A stretch of DNA of 64,000 nt, from the NCBI GenBank assembly GCA_039090855.1, contig CM077011.1, forward strand, positions 30,471,001 to 30,535,000, given 5' to 3'. This DNA is from Macrothele yani (Eukaryota; Arthropoda; Arachnida; Araneae; Macrothelidae). The notes beneath the pieces were generated by a model. The model did not search any database. It was given only the letters and a program-made list of their open reading frames with translations, and was not told the origin of the DNA. Within the stretch, counting starts at the first letter, position 1. Each line of letters begins with the position of its first letter. The translations under genes were made by a program, and so were the position numbers. This document shows positions 55,230-64,000 of the stretch, in pieces.

Positions 55230-56625
55230 TATTCAAAGTCAATGGAACCGGTATGGAAAACAATAGTATCTGACGGAAGAAAGAAGTTTTTCAATCGGGT
55301 TTTTAATCCCTCAGATATTGCTACAAATGGAATTGTGAGCTTACGCCGTTTGGTTGCAGACTTGTGCGTTAAGAAAAACATGAATTTATGAGAAACATTT
55401 CGCACCGGAAACGTTCTCCAACATAGAAAGAATTTTTCAAATCGAACTCTTAGAAACAGAGATATCGACAAAAATAAGATGTGACTTTACTTCCCCTGGT
55501 GAGAAAACCATACATAATTTTAGGAAGAAAGTATTCTCAAAAGGTTTTTTCATATGGGCACTATCGGTCCAAGAGAAAAAAAAAAATTAATCGAGTTTCC
55601 AGGAGCCCAGATTTTGCTACAAACACATCAGAAGCAGAAATTAACACTTATGCCCCCCACCCGGTGGCCAAACCATTCTTTACCAAAAATTAGAAATTAT
55701 GTACAAAGGATTTCCCATCAGGAGCTGTATCCGGTGCAGGTAGAATTTATCAAATCGGAGATTTAGAAGCAGAGATACAGCGGGGAAACGCAATCACCTT
55801 TACGTCCCCTAGCGGAAAGTTTGTGAATTACTTGAAAATTTTGAAATTATGTGAAAAACATGTCACACTGAAAACACTATCCAACAAAGAAGGAATTTTT
55901 CAAATCGGACTCGTAGAAGTACAGATATTGACAAAAATAAGATATACATCTACGCCCCTTGGTGGAGAAACTGTGGAATATTTTAAGAAGAAAATATTCC
56001 GAAAAGGTTCATCGATGTGAGTGGCATCAGTCCACGAAAGAGTTTTTCAATCGATATTTTAGAAGCTCAGATTTTATGGCAAATACATCAGGATCAAAAA
56101 TTAACACTTACGCCTCCTGGTGGCCAAAGTATTCTTTACCAAAAATTTGAAATTATATGCAAAAGATTTTCCATCAGGAGACGTATCCGCTGAAGAATTT
56201 TTTTTTCAAATCGGAGTTTTAGAAGAAGAGTTATCGGGAAAAATTTAATTTCATTTTACGCCCCCTGGCGGAAAATCTATGCGTAATTTGAAAAAGTAAC
56301 TATATCTAAAATACCTTTCGACATAAGTGGAATGGAAAGATAAAATAATTTTTTCAATCGGATGTTTAGAAGCAATTATGTAGAATAAAACGTATTTTTG
56401 AATTCGACATCATCTGCATTTACGCCCCCTAGCGCCGAAATTGTACATCGTAAAAAAAAAAAACGAAATAAAGGATCATCATTCGCATATTTCAAGCTTC
56501 CCAATGCAAAAAGAATTTTTCAAATCGGACTAATAGTTGCAGAGATATCGTGGGTACAGACGGACGGACGGACAAACCGGTAACATAAGCACGATCTTTT
56601 TTTACAAAAGACGAGCTAAAAACCT
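55230..56625. mobile_element. Minisatellite-bearing element, family II, copy 1
   Basis: Seven to eight diverged units of ~147-165 bp. Each has a TTTACGCCCCCTAGCG-type box (about 55488, 55649, 55799, 55949, 56107, 56254, 56419) and GAATTTTTCAAATCGGACT followed by AGAAGCAGAGATAT. It ends GACGGACGGACGGACAAACC, ACATAAGCACGATCTTTTTT and a CTTTT/AAAAG-based hairpin. It sits inside the IS630-like transposon. No coding capacity. Confidence 0.75.
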
Positions 56626-56639
56626 AGTAGCAGGATGTA

Positions 56640-56885
56640 CCCTGATCAGAAGTTTAGGTCTACGTACGCTGTGTGAGAATGGCGAGCTTGGATTTCTGGG
56701 ATTACGTGAAAAATCAGGTGTATGCAACAGCGCCTATAAGTCTGCTGGATCTACGTCGTCGTGTTACAGATGCTTGCAATAGTGTGACACCTTCCATGCT
56801 GAGGAATGTGCATGCAGAGTTACTTTCACGAATACAAATGTGTATCGTGGACAATGGCGAACTCTTCAAACATACTCGACATTAA
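56640..56885 (+). pseudogene. IS630-like transposase C-terminus
   Basis: DFWDYVKNQVYATAPISLLD, LRRRVTDACNSVTPSMLRNV and CIVDNGELFKH match the end of the same transposase family as 18300-19797 (compare GHIKSIVYQTPV there). Ends at 56885, about 145 bp before the right inverted end. Confidence 0.8.
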
Positions 56886-57511
56886 CTTTTTATCACTGTG
56901 CGCCAGTTTGCCTTTTTTGTTTTTGTTTTGTCTGACGTCATCAAACTGTATTGACATAAGTACGCATTGATGCAATAAATTGTGTGTATTTGCTCATGCC
57001 TGTTCCCTTCAAACGTTCACACAAAAGGTCACGAGTCAATTTCGGACATTTTAAGGTATTCAGGAGACAATTTATCTTATCCGTGTGAAACAAATGTCGT
57101 TTTGTACTAATTAATTGATGCTTAACAACTTTGTAATTGGACATTTTGCTCTATCCCTTTTCGTTTTCGATTTACAATGAATAACTTCCGCATTTCGCCA
57201 CTAGGGACGCTGCTATCGGTTGCATTCGATCGGGCATAGTCGCTTTACTATACCGTTATCTCACTTGCATAACTGTAACTCTCTCCGTTCGCAAGTTATT
57301 CCAGGCTAAAGGGAATTTGCTATGCACCCTGTATACATATGTATAAACGTAATATACACATTCATCCCAATAACTGCTTGATATTTAATAACTGAAATCC
57401 TTTTTTAATAATAAACTTTGGTTGCTTGCTCAATTTTAGTGCCATTTTTAGTGCCACTATTTTGCGTAATCCAGAAGTAATGGCTGACTATGACCGTGAT
57501 CATGGAGTATA

Positions 57512-57895
57512 TTACAAATGGGAATCATTATTTACGATCACACAAATGTATTTTTTAAATGTATTTAGATTGTTCACTCTTTCCACACGCTTTGATGGAG
57601 GTGCGCATACTTTCATATGGTCCGTTAGATTTTTGGTTCCATAATCTTTTGTTACACCGTCTGCATCTTTCTTTGTAATTATAAACTTTCCACATTTTGA
57701 ACAACAAGCAAGACCAAACAACACAGAATTATTGATCGGCTCCTTAATGAGACGAAACAATTTCCAGCATTCATTCTTCCCCTTGTGGTTTTCAACAAGC
57801 ACGTATTTGTTGGCCTCGACGCCTTTCTCAACCTCCTTAATATTAAATCCATCTATATTAACAAATAAGGAGTTGATTTTGACATGACATGTCAT
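57512..57895 (-). pseudogene. hAT BED zinc-finger N-terminal fragment
   Basis: KNECWKLFRLIKEP, LACCSKCGKFIITKKD and TKNLTDHMKVC form a BED-type C2HC/C2H2 finger, the usual DNA-binding start of hAT transposases. The start and downstream catalytic domain are missing. Orientation agrees with the hAT element around it. Confidence 0.75.
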
Positions 57896-58376
57896 GGGAA
57901 CGGGATATTATCACATTAATCGAAAACCTCTGAATGCTCAATGTAAAAGATGCGATGTGAAAAGTAACTCTTAACCATACAGTAAAATTCGCACGTAGAG
58001 AGTGAATCAGCTGAGAAGCAGGCGAACGGCGTTTGCCTGTACCTTGCCCTGGACAATCGCACTGTAAAAGAACGCAAAGGAAGTGTCTTTTTACGATATG
58101 GTGTCGGTGTGTCTGACGTCGGTCGGTGGAAATCTGCGTTGCTTTAAGAAAGAGACGACAATATTTTTGCACGGCAAATCATTATTCACTCCGTGGGCAC
58201 CAGTATCGTCTACAGCATTCCACAACGCACATTTTTCTTTGGAATGTATTTTTCTCTTTTCAAAAATAAAACGGGAATAAAACCGGGTCAAAATCGGGTC
58301 TGGAACACCATGACCCGGCTCCTTAGGCCCGCAAGAAATTGTCAACCCGTGACCCGTTTCCATCTCTGCTCGTCAC

Positions 58377-58660
58377 TCTACGAGATCTTCCAACTCCATG
58401 CGAAACAGGAATGTCAGAGCAAATGTCAGCTGGGTTAGGGTGCCACCAAGAAGCAGTTGTTAAGTGTGTGTGATCTTGTAGCGATAAAGCTGCAACATTT
58501 TGCACAAAATCTTTCACATCGTAGTGTACGACATATCCATTTGCCCGTGATGTTGCTCGTACACCTCTGGAATCTGGTGTGTTATCGATCGGTGCTACAC
58601 GACGGTAGTAGCAACTTCTTCCGCCGCTTGATGCATAATCGGTTTGCGCCCTCGTCCTGG
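58377..58660 (-). pseudogene. IS630-like transposase, N-terminal part (split by hAT)
   Basis: Minus-strand frames read GRGRKPIMHQAAEEVATTVV, SRGVRATSRANGYVVHYDV and KILCKMLQLYRYKITH, then TFALTFLFRME, matching the HTH and linker of the family represented at 54397-54656. Together with that piece it forms one interrupted gene. Confidence 0.78.
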
Positions 58661-58928
58661 TCTCGTTGCTAAAGATCCTGTATTCTCAAGCTGTACATAT
58701 TTTTCGTAGGTTTGTGATGGTCACTAAGCCTGTCCTCATATGCTTCTGTTGCCAGAATTCTAGAAGCACAGCAGTTGCATTATCACTGTTTTGATAAAGC
58801 TTGACAAGCAACATACAGTACATTCGGGTAAGGTAAGAGTCATAGAACGCACCAATTGTACAAATGGCATACGCACACATCAAGAACCGAAAGTTCAAAA
58901 CTCTGAAGCACACACTTCAAATTTTGAC
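58661..58928. other. No gene recognised
   Basis: Short spacer before the SINE cluster. Confidence 0.4.
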
Positions 58929-59148
58929 GCCGCCCCGGTGGCGCAGTGGTCTAAGGCGCTGGCCTCTGATCATTCGTCCGTAAGGGGTCCAGGTTCGAAT
59001 CCCGGTGTGGCATGGATGTTGTGTTTGTCTTACGGCACTGGCTCCCTTCCTTCCCTGGAACCAGTGACCCTAAATTAGGGACGGGCGACTGCTTATAGCC
59101 CATTGAGTTGCTCACGGTGGTCGTTAAACCTCCAATGAAAAAAAAATC
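58929..59148 (+). repeat. SINE S1, cluster copy 1
   Basis: Near-consensus head GCCGCCCCGGTGGCGCAG, B box GGTTCGAATCCCGG, tail A9 then TCAAATTTT, a probable target duplication of TCAAATTTTGA before the head. Confidence 0.93.
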
Positions 59149-59172
59149 AAATTTTTTTTTATGAAAAAAAAA

Positions 59173-59397
59173 AATCAAATTTTTTTTTTTTTTTTTTTTG
59201 ATTGGAGGTTTAACGACCACCGTGAGCAACTCAATGGGCTATAAGCAGTCGCCCGTCCCTAATTTAGGGTCACTGGTTCCAGGGAAGGGAGAGCCAGTGC
59301 CGGAAGACAAACACAACATCCATGCCTCACCGGGATTCGAACCCGGACCCCTTACGGACGAATGATCAGAGGCCAACGCCTTAGACCACTGCGCCAC
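59173..59397 (-). repeat. SINE S1, cluster copy 2 (inverted)
   Basis: Full-length minus copy, head complement ending ACTGCGCCAC at 59397. Together with copy 1 it forms an inverted SINE pair whose tails face each other across about 25 bp. Confidence 0.93.
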
Positions 59398-60041
59398 AAT
59401 CAAATTTTGAATTCTCCTTTTAGTTACTGGTTCCCTCAAAAGAATCAGTCGGCCGTATCCAATCCTTACGGATTTTGACAGACGGGAAAGACGTGACGCC
59501 GCCCCGGTGGCGTAGTGGTCTAAGCGATGGCCTCTGATCATTCGTCCGAACGGGGTCCGGGTTCGAATCCCGGTGAGGCATGGATGTTGTGTTTGTCTTA
59601 CGGCACTGGCTCTTTCCCTTCCCTGGAACCAGTGACCCTGAATTAGGGACGGGCGACTGCTTATAGCCCATTGAGTTGCTCACGGTGGTCGTTAAACCTC
59701 CAATCAAAAAAAAAAAAAAAATCAAATTTTGAATTCTCCTTTTAGTTACTGGTTCCCTCAAAAGAATCAGTCGGCCGTATCCAATCCTTACGGATTTTGA
59801 CAGACGGGAAAAACGTGACGCCGCCCCGGTGGCGTAGTGGTCTAAGCGATTGCCTCTGATCATTCGTCCGAACGGGGTCCGGGTTCGAATCCCGGTGAGG
59901 CATGGATGTTGTGTTTGTCTTACGGCACTGGCTCTTTACCTTCCCTGGAACCAGTGACCCTAAATTAGGGACGGGCGACTGCTTATAGCACATTGAGTTG
60001 CTGACGGTGGTCGTTAAACCTCCAACCAAAAAAAAAAAAAA
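59398..60041 (+). repeat. 322-bp tandem duplication including a SINE
   Basis: Units 59398-59719 and 59720-60041 each start AATCAAATTTTGAATTCTCC and include GTATCCAATCCTTACGGATT, then a SINE. A few substitutions separate them. Confidence 0.92.
59498..59720 (+). repeat. SINE S1, cluster copy 3
   Basis: GCCGCCCCGGTGGCGTAGTG head; preceded by AAAGACGTGACGCC, which recurs after copy 4. Confidence 0.95.
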
Positions 60042-60046
60042 AAAAA
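59820..60046 (+). repeat. SINE S1, cluster copy 4
   Basis: 322 bp downstream of copy 3 and nearly identical to it. Its right flank AAAGACGTGACGCCG matches the left flank of copy 3, so both derive from one insertion by tandem duplication. Confidence 0.95.
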
Positions 60047-60049
60047 AAG

Positions 60050-60640
60050 ACGTGACGCCGTGGGTCCGACCGTCTGAAAAAAAAAGAAATTTGAACAGGT
60101 GTCCAATTAGGAAAACTTTAAAGAAAAGTAATAAAAAATTAGAGTTAGTGTATATTCATTGCCCTTGGATAAATGCTAAGTTGGTGAAGAGCTGGATTTC
60201 ATACAGTGAACTTCAAAATGTTTGTTTGGCTATTTTTCTTATTTTGTCTGGCATGGCATAATTTAATTTGAATTTTCGTGTTCTTAAGTCTGGGGTAATT
60301 TACTAAGATTTATGTTATTATTACATGTTTGAAAGCTATATTTATTTATTTATAAATTATAAATTGCGGAGGCTCAAATTTGATTTGGATATTATTTTAT
60401 ATAATTGTGTATCACAGGGTATCAATTTGTTATAATGATTATTTTGATATATTCTTCAGATGTCAAGTCTTATTCTTATAAAATCAGTTATTGAAATCAT
60501 TGGTTTTGAGTTCTTTATGAAAATTTTTGCAAGCATACAGTATCTAATGTACTCAAATAATTGCTTAGTTAAATGGAGGTTAATACAATTATTTTCCTTT
60601 TAAGGGCCAAGCTGTAAGTATTTTTGTTTTAAGGAATGAT
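60050..60640. other. AT-rich stretch, no gene recognised
   Basis: Low-complexity AT sequence leading into the satellite region. Confidence 0.4.
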
Positions 60641-61310
60641 AGCAGTGTAATGTTATAGTTTATTGTAGTGTTTTGTTTTGCAAATATTGCTTGTGGTGTT
60701 ATATTTTACTGTAGTGTTTAAATTTGTAATATTGCGTATGTTAGTTTACTATAGTGTAATGTAATAGTTTACTGTATTGTTTAGAATTGCAAGTAGTGTG
60801 TTTGATGTAATAATATTAATGCAATGTTATTGTTACCTGTAACGTTTATATTTGCTGATGGTGTAATAAAATCATTGTATTGTTATTGTTTACTGTAGTG
60901 TTTAGCTTTGCAAATGTTGCATATGGTGTAATAACAAGAGCGTAATATTATAGTTTACTGTGTAGTTTATATTTACAAATATTGCATATGTTATAATTTA
61001 CTGTAGTGTACTGTTATAGTTTACTGTAGTGTATCGTTATAGTTTACTGTCTAGTTCACTGTATTATTTACTGTAATGTTTAGATTTGCAAACAATGCGT
61101 ATGTTATGTTTACTGTAGTGTAAATTTATATCTTACTGTAGGTTTTAGATTTGCAAAATATTGCATATGGTGTATTGCTATTAGTGTAATGTTATTGTTC
61201 ACTGTAATTCTTAGATTTGCAAAATATTGCATATGGTGTAATGCTATTAGTGTACTGTTATTGTTTACTGTAATGCTTAGATTTGCTAAAGTTATAGTTT
61301 CCTGTAGTGT
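60640..61310. repeat. Diverged local satellite (TTTACTGTAGTGT family)
   Basis: Repeated TTGTTTACTGTAGTGTTTAG and TTGCAAATATTGCATATGGT blocks; the last two units (61148-61213, 61214-61279) have a 66-bp period, earlier ones are irregular. Confidence 0.85.
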
Positions 61311-61679
61311 TTTAAATGGCATGCTGCGTTACTCGTCGTCTTTATATCAATCCAATCGCCGATGGGCGTAGTGTGGTATGCAAATTGTACGTTTTTAAGG
61401 CGCTTGCAGCGGCGTCTCATATTTCCTGGTGGCATAGAATGAAACCTTTTTTTTTTTTTTTTCATAAATTGTGAGAGCATGTTTGTGAGAGTATTCCTAC
61501 CAAGTTTGGTTGCGTTTCATCCCATAGGTGTTTCTCTACAGGAGTCTGAACACCTTTTAAATTGTGATCACCCAGCATGTTTTTTTTTTGTTGTTTTTTT
61601 TATGAAGCACTTCTCCAGCACGATGGCATTTTCTCCGCAAAAACGAAATGTTCAAAAGAAATATGTTAGAAGATAGCAT

Positions 61680-63645
61680 TTACAAAGGTCTAAACATTTT
61701 TCGCACGACTTTTGCCAAAAAAAAAAAAACAAAAAAAACGTGCTTATGTTGTCATTTCTTCCATCTTTCCGTCGTCTGGGATTCTATAGAATTCAAATGC
61801 ATTTTATACCGTATCTCTACAACGATTTGTCCGACTTGAAAAAATCGTTTTGCATCGGGAAGCGGGAAATGTGAGAACGATAATGATCCTTGGTTTTCGG
61901 TGTTGTTCCAGTGCATAACTTTTGCCGGTAGTGGGCGTAAATGAAGATTCTATAGAATTCAAAATGCATTTTATTCCATATCATTATTTCTAAATATCCG
62001 ATTAATTTTTATTTTCTTCCCTTCGATAGCATTTACAACGAAAACCATTTTGGGTATAGTTTCTTTTTCAAGTAGTTCCCCGTTTTTCTGCTAGGGGACA
62101 TAACGTTAAATTAAGATTTCTTCGATAGCTCTATTTCTAAAAGTCTGATTTGGGGAATTCTTTTTGCGTCGGATAGAGTCCTGGAGGAAAATGTTCCGCA
62201 TACAATTTCTAACATTTGGTAAAGAACAATTTTGCCACTACGGGGCGTTAGTGTACATTTCTTTTCCTGGTGCATTTTCAGTAGTATCTGCACTTCCAAA
62301 AACTCGATTGAAAAAAGTATTTTGCAATCAGATACCGCTTACCACAAAAAAGCCTTCTGTGAATACCTTCTGCTTAAAATAATTCGTATTTTTGCCGCTA
62401 GGGAGTGTAGTTTTATATCTTATTTTTCTCGATATATATCTGCTTCAAATAGACCGATTTGAAACATTCATCCATTGTTGGAGAAAGTGTCTGGTGCGAA
62501 ATGTTCTGCGTATGATTTCAATTCTTTTTAAGCTCAAGTTTGTCAGTAGATGGCATATGTTTACATTTTTTGTTTACAGCGGTAGCGATATCTGCGGGAT
62601 TAAACCCCCAATTTAAAGAAATCATTTTCTAGTGAGATAGAACAAACTACGAAAAATTTTCGTATGCATTTTCTGCCTAAAATAATGCACAGTTTTCTCG
62701 CTAGGGGTCAAATATTTATCACGTTTTTCTCTATATCTATGCTTCTAAATGTCCGATTTAAGAAATTCTTTCAACACCGGTTACCAGTGACCATGTGGAA
62801 CCCTTTGCATGCATTTTTTGTAGATCATAATTCCGACGCTAGGTATGCTAGTGTGTATTTATGTTTGCAAACGTATCTCCCTTTCTAAAAATCTTATTAA
62901 CCGCACCAATACGCAGTTGTCTAACCAATGGCTTCTGATCATTCGTCCGAGATGGGTCCGGGCTCGAATCCCGGTGAGGAATGGATGTTGTGTTTGTCTT
63001 ACGGCACTGGCTCTCTCCTTCCCTGGAGCCAGTGGCCCTGAATTAGAGACGGGCGACTGCTTGTAGCCCATTGAGTTGCTCACAGTGGTCGTTAAACCTC
63101 CGATCAAAAGAAAAAATCCTATTAAAAAGTTCTTTTTGTACTCTATGCCATTCGCCACAGTAAAGATGGAGAACATTTTTCTCTTAAACAATGAACAGTT
63201 TTCCCGCTCTGCGAGTAAATATCAATATTTTTTTCTCGACATAACTACTTCCAAGAGACGTATTTGAAAAAACCTTTTTCTTTAGCAGAGCTTTTCCTGT
63301 GAACTGTACTTTTAGCATATTTTCTATAATTCAATTATTCAAAAATCTTCTTCCAGTGGGCATCTGCGTATATTTCTATTTAAAACAGTTAATTTGATCT
63401 TTAAACTTTGTTAGAAAAATCTATTTTTGGTATGATACTCTTCATTATGAAGAGTGTTTTGAACTTCTTTAAGTAACACAAAGCTTTTTCGCTAAGGGGC
63501 GTAAGTTATATCATGTTTCCTTTTTTGGGGCGTAAAGTTATATCATGTTTCGATTTTACTTTCTAACTGTTCGATTTGAAAACCTCTTTTTCTCTGATAT
63601 CTTTGTTCCGCTATGATGAGATGCAATTTGGGCGTAGTTTATTAA
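61680..63645. mobile_element. Minisatellite-bearing element, family II, copy 2 (inverted)
   Basis: Reverse complement of the family at 55230-56625: 3' end GACGACGG, ACATAAGCACG and a T-rich hairpin arm at about 61690-61780. About ten diverged units of ~150-160 bp follow, with GCTAGGGG/GGGGCGT boxes near 61933, 62091, 62237, 62397, 62700, 62840, 63354 and 63492. Interrupted by a SINE at 62900-63112. Confidence 0.72.
62900..63112 (+). repeat. SINE S1, diverged head
   Basis: AATACGCAGTTGTCTAACCA head (degraded A box), GGGCTCGAATCCCGG, GGCGACTGCTTGTAGCCC, A-rich tail. Imperfect duplication AAAATCTTATTAA/AAAATCCTATTAA flanks it. Confidence 0.9.
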
Positions 63646-64000
63646 GTAAGCGAGGCCAAAGGCCGAGCGGATATCTCTTTACGAGACTCGAGACAATTAG
63701 TTGTTCGGGCATAAGTATGAGATGTCACATCCGATCACTGTGATTTTTTTTTTTTTTTTTTTTTTTGCATGCGATTGAACATCGTCCATGGTCTAGTTTT
63801 GACGTCTTCTGATTCCCGAAATGCCGTATCATTGAGGAATAATCGTCCGGAAACGTGCATTTTTAGGGGTTTTCCGGGTTTTGAGAAGGGGTCGTTTGTT
63901 GCCTATGTGCTTCAAAGACCTTCAGCTGATCTCGGTGACACTTATCACAGAGAAAGGGAACGACAAGGTGAATGACATGGGGTTGGTATCATGGTAATTA
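63646..64000. other. No gene recognised; possible 5' leader of the inverted family II element
   Basis: AAGCGAGGCCAAAGGCCGAG near 63648 lies at the expected 5' side of the inverted array and may be its leader. A T22 run lies at about 63746. Nothing else identified to the window end. Confidence 0.35.

Larger units (their letters stand above)
54762..57331 (+). mobile_element. IS630/mariner-like transposon with ~300-bp inverted ends
   Basis: Ends CAGGGTGCATAGGAAAGTCC and complement of CAGGGTGCATAGCAAATTCC, flanked by TA (54760-54761, 57332-57333). The inverted similarity continues to about 55060 and back to about 57030 (blocks TGCAAGTGAGATAACGGTAT and TTAGTACAAAACGACATTTG). A transposase C-terminus remains; the rest of the interior is occupied by a repeat array. 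Confidence 0.87.
54657..58368 (-). mobile_element. hAT transposon with nested insertions
   Basis: Inverted ends CAGAGTTGGAAACTGGTC (left) and complement of CAGAGATGGAAACGGGTC (right); 8-bp target duplication CTCGTGAC/CTCGTCAC with one mismatch (54649-54656, 58369-58376). It carries a BED zinc finger at 57512-57895. It is interrupted by an IS630-like transposon at 54762-57331. The hAT catalytic domain is not recognisable, so it is internally deleted. Confidence 0.85.

Overview
This window is AT-rich eukaryotic DNA made almost entirely of transposable elements (TEs) and their debris. I found no convincing host gene, rRNA gene or free-standing tRNA gene. The mix is BEL/Pao and Gypsy LTR elements, several Tc1/mariner-IS630 lineages, hAT elements, a GIY-YIG Penelope-like element, many tRNA-headed SINEs and minisatellite-bearing elements. 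That mix suggests an arthropod, plausibly a chelicerate; this is inference and is not decisive.

Layout. 1-11.4 kb: a BEL/Pao pol (plus strand), cut in two by a 7.55 kb Gypsy element (minus strand, 924-8477) with both LTRs, a tRNA-Lys-type primer site and a 4-bp target duplication. 11.4-20.6 kb: an unrecognised degenerate coding stretch, a LINE tail, two Tc1-like elements with intact ends, one decayed IS630-like transposase interrupted by two SINEs, and a third SINE. 20.77-34.13 kb: a 13.4 kb near-palindrome inserted into a SINE with a 7-bp target duplication. Its only sizeable intact reading frame encodes a PC4-like (ssDNA-binding fold) protein, present as an intact copy in the right arm and a broken mirror copy in the left arm. 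34.3-36.0 kb: AT-rich DNA with no visible gene. 36.0-39.5 kb: a Penelope-like element flanked by mariner ends. 39.5-44.7 kb: microsatellite, a MITE, a Tc1 remnant, and a ~150-bp tandem-repeat element containing a SINE and a foldback element. 44.7-50.1 kb: a mariner fragment split by a hAT, a Tc1 element split by a solo LTR, mariner and LINE fragments, and a divergent SINE. 50.3-54.4 kb: a second short copy of the ~150-bp-repeat element, a mariner scrap, a three-deep SINE nest and a Tc1 tail. 54.4-58.7 kb: a four-deep nest (IS630-like gene, then hAT, then IS630-like transposon with ~300-bp inverted ends, then a repeat array). 58.9-60.05 kb: a SINE cluster with a 322-bp tandem duplication. 60.6-61.3 kb: a local satellite. 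61.7-63.6 kb: an inverted-orientation copy of the repeat array seen at 55-56.6 kb.

Most transposases carry stops or frameshifts and are fossils. The strongest candidate for something undescribed is the palindromic element with its PC4-like gene. Secondary signals are the two families of ~150-bp minisatellite elements that end in GACGGACGGAC plus a hairpin, and the repeated short 'snap-back' inverted duplications inside TE genes. The palindrome arms differ mainly by small indels, so uneven assembly quality must be excluded before the divergence is interpreted biologically.
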